Shown here one piece after another: positions 56,468 through 64,000 of a stretch of DNA of 64,000 nucleotides. Source of the DNA: Echria macrotheca (Eukaryota > Ascomycota > Sordariomycetes > Sordariales > Schizotheciaceae). The stretch is taken from positions 930,001 through 994,000 of the forward strand of contig MU839829.1 in the NCBI GenBank assembly GCA_030411725.1. The letters run 5' to 3'. Position 1 is the stretch's first letter; every line of letters starts with the position of its first letter. A model generated the notes under the pieces. That model was not told the origin of the DNA and ran no database searches. It saw nothing but the letters and a program-made list of their open reading frames with translations. The position numbers and the translations under genes were made by a program.

Positions 56468-57765
56468 ATGACGATGATGACGATAGAACCCAACCAGCAC
56501 CGCTTCGGACACCAGAGCTTCGACCACATGTCTTCCTACCCAAGCCACCACGCTCCGCAATTTACGGACCCGTGGGCTACGTCCTCGTCGTCGACGACGG
56601 GTTCGACATCCCAGAGCGGAAACCACAACCTCTACCCCAGCAGCCAAAACAACCAGGTGCTCCCACACCTCAACCTCGGCGCTCTTCCTAGGCATAGCCA
56701 GCACGGCAATCGGATAGGGAACAGCGCCTCACTGGCATCCTATGCCTCTCTTCAGGTGACCGCACCAGCAGGTAGCTCTCCCGCGGCGGCTGTCTATAGG
56801 CAACAAGACTTACTCTCCGTGCCCCAAGATCTCCTCGGTCTCGACAGACTGCAACCCACATCCTCTTCGGCCTATGACACGTCGGCGTACACGACGACGG
56901 CCTCGCCAGTCAGCCAGACGTATGCTCCTTCACCAACCGGCTACGATCCGCTGGGATATGCCCCGGCGCCGTTGCGTGGCGCGTTTGCCATTGCGCCTGA
57001 AGACAACTCGAGAAGATACTCGCAGCAGTCAGTAGGCTCCAGCTATGGCGACCTCGGCCCTTTGGCTGGGGATGGGAGGTTGCCGGGGATGCCGTTGTCT
57101 AACTATGATAGCAGAGGTCTGCAACCAGACGACAGGCGAAGCTTCCAGGATGCCCTCGAGGCAAGCCACGGAATGGTGTCTCTGAGCCAGGACACGCCAA
57201 GGAATATCTACGACGTGCGCAATCGGGGGAGAGGTTCGAACGATTCATATGGCTTCCCGTCAGCACACTCGACCAACTCGAGCATCTCGTCTACCGGCTT
57301 CAGCGGGTACTATAGCGGCTCGATTGATGGGTCAGCGAGCGACTACTCAACGACGGGCTCCGACATAGAAACACTGCAGGGACGGGCCCTTCCCCGACCC
57401 CAGGGCTTGATGTCATCCCAACCGCCCGCGCCCCAGTCCATGATGGGTTCTTTCAGCTCCAAAGTGTCAACCAACACGCAGAAGAAGCACAAGTGCAAGG
57501 TCTGCGAGAAGGCCTTCACGCGACCAAGCTCGCTGCAAACACACATGTACAGCCACACAGGCGAGAAACGTAAGCATTTCTACCCTTTCGGTAAGACGGT
57601 CGTGCTAACAAACATTGCTCCTTAGCCTTCTCATGCGAAACGTGTGGGAAAAAGTTCTCTGTCGTTTCCAATCTCCGTCGCCACGGGAAGGTCCATAGGA
57701 AGGACGGCGGGTCACCCGGCGCAACACCATCAGACACCGGCTCGGAAGACCACTCGGAGCATTAA
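56468..57765 (+). CDS. flbC: C2H2 zinc-finger transcription factor, FlbC-like
   Basis: Exons are 56468-57569 and 57626-57765, giving 413 residues. The 56-base intron has a gctaac branch and falls in the linker between the two fingers. The first 335 residues are Ser/Tyr/Gln/Pro-rich and disordered, as expected of an activation region. Finger one is C343-x2-C346 to H359-x3-H363 with RPSSLQTH. The TGEKP linker is rebuilt by splicing. Finger two is C371-x2-C374 to H387-x3-H391 with SVVSNLRRH. The protein ends about 22 residues later in an acidic Ser/Asp/Glu/His tail. The finger sequences and terminal position fit FlbC, an activator of asexual development in Aspergillus. The exact orthology is a judgement by eye, since several fungal C2H2 factors share this pair. 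Reading through the intron would truncate the protein before finger two. The very large empty flanks suggest complex developmental control. Confidence 0.8.
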
Positions 57766-60700
57766 ATTCGCACCCTTTTACTTTACACAACATGGATAGA
57801 ATACGGCCTTTTAATTCTCATCATTCGTTGCAACCGTCTCCAAGCGTCGACGGATACATAGGCATACAACATGGCACAGTACATACACGACCACCCCCGC
57901 TTTTGGTGCTCCCTCGGAAACCACTGCATGCGCGAATCCAGCTCAAGCGCACGATGCCTCTCACATGTCTATACGCGGCGGTCGCTTGGGGCGGACTGGT
58001 TCTGGAGAGTTTTGTTTTCTTACGTGGATCGGTATCGGCGCTCCGACATAGAGGTATTACCGGAGACCATCGCGTTTAATATTTTCCCATTCACCGGTTT
58101 AGGGTCGTCGACAGTGAGGAAGGGTGCATCATCTGAAGGTGGTTGGGCGGGGGAAGGATTCGCTCTTCACGGACGGTCGATTATAGGATACCCGGCAATG
58201 GCGTTCAGGATTTGCCACATTTCGTGGTCAGGGGACGAAAGGGACGAGGTGCAAGGCGGCGGGTCATGATCTGTACCATGGCGTGGACGTCTACATTATC
58301 TGTACGCTTTTCTTTTTGATCTTTTCCGGATACGAAAAACTCTTGGGTCGGGTGGTTTGTTTCGAGGCAAGGCAGCTGGTGCGTTTCGGTTGGGGGCACA
58401 CAACATACACGGATTTTGCCCCGGGTTACGACATGGTAGATACAATCGCGACACAGCGGAAAAGGGCTCAAAGCGGTCAGGGACGGCATGCTTGTGGTTC
58501 TCTTGTTCATGATAGCGGGCGATCCCCCGTGGACGAGGTGATGTAAACACTAATCCTGTACTATAATTATGGTGCATAATATGCCAATGAGGGGAGCGTG
58601 GCGGTGATGGCGAAAGCCAGCGGGGCGAATATAGATTCTTGGTCCTCAATGTTAAGCCTCGTGTCTGAGTTGACGGTGATGTGTTTGTTATCTGATACAA
58701 GTCGCCTCATTCTGGGGCGGGGAAGGTCATGAGGGATGGATCGATATGGTGATTGATCAACACTTTTTTTCTGGAACGTATCTTGCTGGCCGTCCCCTGG
58801 CGAGTACTCTAATAATTCCCGGGATGGTACCACACCCATACTCTACAACGGCACTTCAACGGTCATGCCCAGCGGAGGTTATTAGATTTCCAGATTTTTT
58901 CACACACCCACACACCCTCACCTTGATGGCAGCGCAGCCGGTCTGTGGAATTGTTAGGACAAGCTTCGAGAAGAATTCTACGGATCGTGGAAAGTCAAAA
59001 GACAGCACTCCACTTTGTGTTGCTGAAAAGAAGCAGCTGCGAAGCAAGTCTCGAGCTGATAAGAAGACTCCGAACTCGGAACCGTAGCTGAAACAGGAAC
59101 CCACAAATCAGATATTGCAGTTGTTATCCCCAATCTACCTAATTGCCCGCGAGACCCTACATCAATCAGCCTCGCAGCTTCATTTTTCATCAAAAATGTT
59201 CTTTCTCGCGACGTGATCAGCCACCATCTTCGACAGAAGAGATCACGACAGAGCGGCGCCTGCGTGCTCAGTAGGACCTCGAAACGACGCAACGAAGGCT
59301 CAGCTGGACAATTGATCGCCCTCGGGCAAAGTGAAACAAAGTTGAGCAGCCTCAGGACTGACAATGATCGTCTCTACTATCTTCCCTTGCCCGTCTAACT
59401 CCCCCCCGAGGTATCAGATAGATAGCACAATCTGCTCTACACATCGTGTATCCGGGCTAGTCGGTACCGGTCGGGCAGCCTCACTATTCAACAGTACGTA
59501 CGCTCTATTGCCTCCGATCTTACCCGACTTTGGACCTGTCACGATAGGCATCACGTCAAGAAACCAACGCTAACCAGATAACAGAGAAACATACTTGTTG
59601 CCCGCCGTCCGAGGCCGATACTCTGTTCATTCCCGTCGACCGCGTCATGACGCGGAGTCCCAACAGGGATTGCGAGAGAGCGAGGAGGCAGCAGCATTTC
59701 TCGATACCTCGTTCGTTCATTCCCTTCATACCGCCCCCGCCTCGGGTGCTGCGTGTGTAGAGTAGCCGGGGCCCTGAGAGGGTCGGGCAGGTAGGGTTTG
59801 GAGGTGGTATGGCTGACCAAACGGGAAGGGGATCTTCGGCCACCATGCTTCATCCCCACATGGACGGGAAGCAAAAATTGCCAGCCGGCCGGCACGCTCG
59901 CGGGAGCGGTAAGTAAGGAAAGGAGAAAGGCCACTGCAAGGTACTCGTGGCGAGCGTGTCAAGGTGACACCTGTCGTCAAGCCCCATGGACACATGGAGC
60001 ATGGCGGCTCCGAGGCTCCGTCGCCGCCGTCTTTCTGGCTGGTACTCGGGCACGCAGATATTCGGACGGAACATGTCCATGGCCCACACCGCTTGGCAAG
60101 AAGGACCTCAGGCCTCGCTCGAGGCCGTGTTTCAAGTGTGCGCATCGGCGGGTCGGATGGTCGCCTGAGAGTACGCTTGTACGGGGTAGGGCTCGCCTGA
60201 TGGGGATCATTGCCGTCAAAGGCAAGTGCTCAACCTATGCTAGCAACGCCCTGGAGCTCAGCACGCATAACTGGGCTGATGATGGGACCATTTACCGGTC
60301 TCGACCGGCAACAATGCGGTCTCTAGCCCGATCTAGGAGACTGAGGGTGTGTAGGAAGCCATCAAAGACACGTGACAGGTCGTGGCTTGTGTGGGAAGGG
60401 GGTCTGGTTCGCCCGTCTCGTCGACGGCGTTGTCTGACGGCAGTTCAATTTGGACTTGATTGGACTGATATTGGCCTCGCGGGGCCAAATTCCTGATTTT
60501 TCTCGTCCCCGACATGCAGGGCTCCGAGCAGCCTTGACGATGCCAGGCCTGACTAGCGGTCGTGGATGTCAGCGGGTTGCGGAAGAGTACAGGGGAGCAT
60601 ATGTAAAGTGACATATGTGAGGACGCAGTGGGCCACAGAGGGAAACGAGAGGGGCACCCAAAGCAAGAGATGGATGGTTTCGGGTGGAATCCTATTCGAT

Positions 60701-63700
60701 ACAGCGACCGCGCTTCTACGGCTTCCAAACATGCTCGTTTTCGACGATTTCCGCGGGGGCTGTGGGCGGGACTTGGGCGAACAGCCGAGGCAGTCCCGGA
60801 CAGCAATTGGGCTTGTGAGAGACGCGGCCGTGGGAAACCATGTCCAGTTGATGGAAGCGAGGCGCGACGGAGCAACAAGAGGGCGGATGGAGACGTTGAA
60901 GTTGACGAACGTTGCGTTCGTACCGAACTCGGTCAGGGGAGCGTTGAGTAAGTAGCGCAAGCCCCGCCCAATGACGTCGCTGGCCCAGCATCGTGGACGG
61001 TGGCCAAGTAAGCCAGCACGCCAACATCGGAAAAACGAACACGGTTCGAGGCACGGCAAGCCGTGGGGAGTACAACACAAAGCTGCGGCAGCAAACAAGA
61101 TACGCCGCCAAGCCCGCATACCCGGACGAGGGGCCGGAATCCGACATTGGCTGTTAAGAAAGGGGTGTGCCGCAATAATGGCGCCATTTCCATCTCGCAG
61201 CCAGAAGCCCACCAATGGCTTGTCTCAGCAGCACCTGGGACTGATCTTCAGGGTCCTGGTGGGCTGCGACTAGGGGTTTGTGGGGGCATCAGCGGCCACA
61301 GGCTATCCGCGAAAGGCGGTCAACGACAATGATTCGCGATTGATGATCTGGTATGGTAAGGCGACGACTGGGTACAGTGACAGTTTCGGCTCTCGCAGTG
61401 GGATACGCAACAAGCACTCGATTCAGCAAAGCTCGAACTCGTCTGGAAGCGCCATTACAGAGAGTGAGCCAGTCAGCTGTCGCGTCGGTGGGAAAGGAAC
61501 TGGCAGTGTTCGGCGACCTCCAAGTCGGGCTGTCCAACCAGAAGGGCCGGAATGGAACGCGATACCACTTATCAACAGCAAAAGCTCTTGAACGTGAGTA
61601 GGACGATGCCGTCCCGATGCCGCTGTCAATCGAGGAGGTTGCAAGACATCGAATGCCGTTGGTTTAGTGTGTGTCGCCATGACGTCATACCGCCGGTGGC
61701 TTGCCCCGCTTCCGACCTCGCCCCTGTCCATCTGCCATTGGCGACCAACTTTTGGTTGACGCTATCGTGGCATCTCTCCATTATCACACAATTGAGTCCA
61801 ATGCTTCTCATGGGCAGGGAAAGCCGCCAATGTTGTCGGCGCAATTGTGTTGTCGACAGCTGAGGCAATCCCTGTGTATTTGGAGCTGGGCAGCTCGATT
61901 GGTGGCATCTATCTGGGAAGACGAACAGAAAGAGGAAGGAGGGCGTTCGTTCGGTCAGAAAAGAGGCTTGATTTGTCGCCACGCCTCTTGCTGCAAGCAC
62001 CCCCGCACGAGATGTTGGATGTACCGGGTACCTCGAAGCCTCCCCGCCCCTTTCTAGGAACAACCAGGTTTTTTCTCCTTTTTTATTATCGAACACAGTC
62101 TAACAACCCATGATGCTAGATCCATGCTGGCCTCATCTGAACTTTGGGCCAAGAGCAATTACACTATAATCCTCGAACGGCGGCTTTTTTTAAACCACAC
62201 AGCCTCCCTACCGGCTCCGTTCCCGTGGCATTGTCCCGCTGGTCCCGTGTCAGCAGCGATGCGAAGCTGGGGCGAAATGTGAAACACCCAGGACGCCCTA
62301 TGAGCTCATAGCAGCCCCCAAAGGGGTCCCTTACACGTTATCGTCTAAACCCCTGATGCCAGCTCTTTTGCTACCTGCAGGGCGTACTCATTTGGGATCC
62401 GACCTTGGAAAACGTCTACTTTTTGCCACCCGAGCCGGCCGGGGGGACCCCTATTCCAGAAGCCGACGAAGCCGCCGTGGAAGCCTTGTAGCAATTAGGG
62501 GCAAGGCAGGGCGGTGCTTGCCATGCTGCTGCACGCATGCCCAACAAACTGCATGGATGATGGGTTTTGTGAAGAATCCCATGTCTCAATTGTCCATGTT
62601 GTGGATTCCGGAGGACCCTTGATTCAGCCACCCTGCTCCGAGAACTGGGACCACACAGTTGTACCCTTATTATTCATTCACCTTGTGACAAGCCTTGGCT
62701 GATACCGGACGAATGGGCTACGCCTCACTTTTACACCCCCCATGTTTTCCAGAGACATGGTCCTCGCACTTCGCACTGTCTTCCTTTCGAGGATGGGATT
62801 ACACGGGTTTGAAGTCCGAGTCGTGGACAATTGCATCACCAATTACACAGTACACGGGCACTGACGACGGCGAGATAGCTCTCGCCTCGTTGGGACTTCC
62901 TGGTTTTTTTTTTGTTCGGCGTTTTTTTAATCTTACCTCTTATTCACAGTACATATGGACCCTGGTCACCTTTCCTTCTCCTTTGGGCTCACGCCCTCGC
63001 CCCGTTTCGCACTGTCAAGCTCATCATACCTTGCATTTCGCCGCCTTGATGCCTCACTTGCACTTGCACTTGCCTGCCGGCTCATCGGTTACGGGCACAC
63101 AGGGACAGATGCACGGCGTGACGGCCTAGGGCAATGCTATCTAGAGTACACACAAGCTTGATCTATGAAGAACGATAAAGTGCCGGCCGGCACTGAGTAT
63201 AGGAGGGAGTGTGAATAGCAATCATCGGAGAGAAGGTAAGAATCCAATGCGGCTCCGACGTCAGCCCGCAGCCTTGTTGCATGGGTGATACTACTCTCCT
63301 TGGGGCTGAACAGGCAAGGAAAGCTTGTTTCGGTTATCAGCCGATTCTGGGTGCTTGATGTAGTGGTACTGCGGCTCTAACTACGGTCTGGGGATCAGCG
63401 AGATCAGATCTTTGGGATAGGAGGAACGGTATTGGTACGGGCTGGCGAGCTGTGTTGATACAGATGGTAATACGGAGCTTTAGGGGGGTTATGGGATATG
63501 TGAACTAACAAAATAGACATCAGCACAACTGAACGAACGAACCCGTAGGGATATAGACACAAGAAATCTTGAGTGGGCATTAGAGCCCCGTAGACATTGA
63601 CTCCTTTTGGATGCTGATGTTTATAAACCATCATCCACGAAGTAGGATCCATGGGAAACCATGGAGATTAATCACACCAGATTCGCCCCTTTGGTAGCCA

Positions 63701-64000
63701 TGATATCTGACACTTGTATCCCTGGTATCTACGGAGCCGGCTCTCCCCCCGGAAAGAAACAATCTGTAAATAAAAAACTATCCTGGTGTAGATGTAAAGT
63801 GAGAATATGAATCCATGTATCACATAACCTCATCGAAAAAGAGAGAGAGACTAAAAAGTAGGTGTCGTTCTCAGCACCTTCCAGTGGGCGAGACACCAAG
63901 AGCTTTAGTGAGAAGCCTTGGGTTGAGCGGTATGGGAAAATATTACCAATTCGGTATATATATCATTCAGTCTCTGGACAGGCTAGGCCTTGAGATTTCT
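57766..64000. other. 6.2-kb gene-poor region to the window end
   Basis: The first part holds the 3' UTR of the C2H2 gene. Open frames at 59798-60496 plus and 60553-61215 minus are the longest but overlap competing frames, lack motifs and have random-looking composition. The last 800 bases are more AT-rich and contain no recognisable gene. No tRNA or other RNA gene was identified. Confidence 0.55.

Noticed and set aside
59798..60496. 232-codon plus-strand frame
   Set aside because: Arg/Cys/Trp-rich with no domain, overlapped by several minus-strand frames.
60553..61215. 220-codon minus-strand frame
   Set aside because: No recognisable motif, and its frame competes with plus-strand frames of similar length.
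1..64000. CRISPR arrays, bacterial operons and prophage-like modules
   Set aside because: Nothing of the kind is seen. The intron-containing genes are eukaryotic.

Overview
The window looks like nuclear chromosomal DNA of a filamentous ascomycete, most likely a Sordariomycete. The genes are separated and mostly interrupted by 47-90 nt introns with GTAAGT-like donors, CTAAC/CTGAC-type branch sites and YAG acceptors. Leaders are long and CT-rich, and third codon positions are GC-rich. The gene set (Rax2, Lcl3, Rad17, Tpa1, TFIIF-beta, an FlbC-type regulator, a questin-oxidase-like protein) is typical of Pezizomycotina. I cannot fix genus or species by eye. All exon boundaries were inferred by hand from splice signals, frame continuity and family motifs, without transcripts. 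Several of the longest open frames begin at TTG or GTG, so I used the first plausible ATG.

Layout. 1-8.4 kb: a tiny cysteine-rich protein gene (235-809), 5.2 kb without recognisable genes, and a RING-finger gene (5984-8433). 8.4-14.3 kb: a minus-strand APH-fold kinase with a C-terminal SRL peroxisome signal, then a spacer with a 165-bp direct repeat. 14.3-37 kb is the dense part: Rad17 checkpoint clamp loader (-), questin-oxidase-like protein (-), ribulose-phosphate 3-epimerase (+), a doubtful 60-aa gene (+), Tpa1/Ofd1 prolyl hydroxylase (+), a conserved unknown (+), an 8-exon Baeyer-Villiger-type flavin monooxygenase (-), a five-CCCH zinc-finger protein (-), TFIIF-beta (+), a HAD phosphatase (+), a second MC-type cysteine protein (+) and the Lcl3 nuclease (+). 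37-44.3 kb: a 3.5-kb spacer with a (TC)24 tract, then Rax2. 44.3-64 kb: one gene, a two-finger C2H2 regulator resembling FlbC (56468-57765), with 12.2 kb of apparently gene-free DNA upstream and 6.2 kb downstream.

How the genes work together. Most are unrelated housekeeping functions: DNA-damage checkpoint, transcription initiation, mRNA 3' processing, ribosome modification, pentose phosphates, polarity. Two secondary-metabolism-type oxidases (17.4 and 26 kb) share a neighbourhood, but no polyketide synthase or NRPS lies between them, so this is not a recognisable biosynthetic cluster. The points I consider most worth a second look are two short proteins sharing a Met-Cys N-terminus and cysteine spacing (Cys2, Cys11, Cys38, terminal C-x2-C), and the isolated developmental-type regulator.
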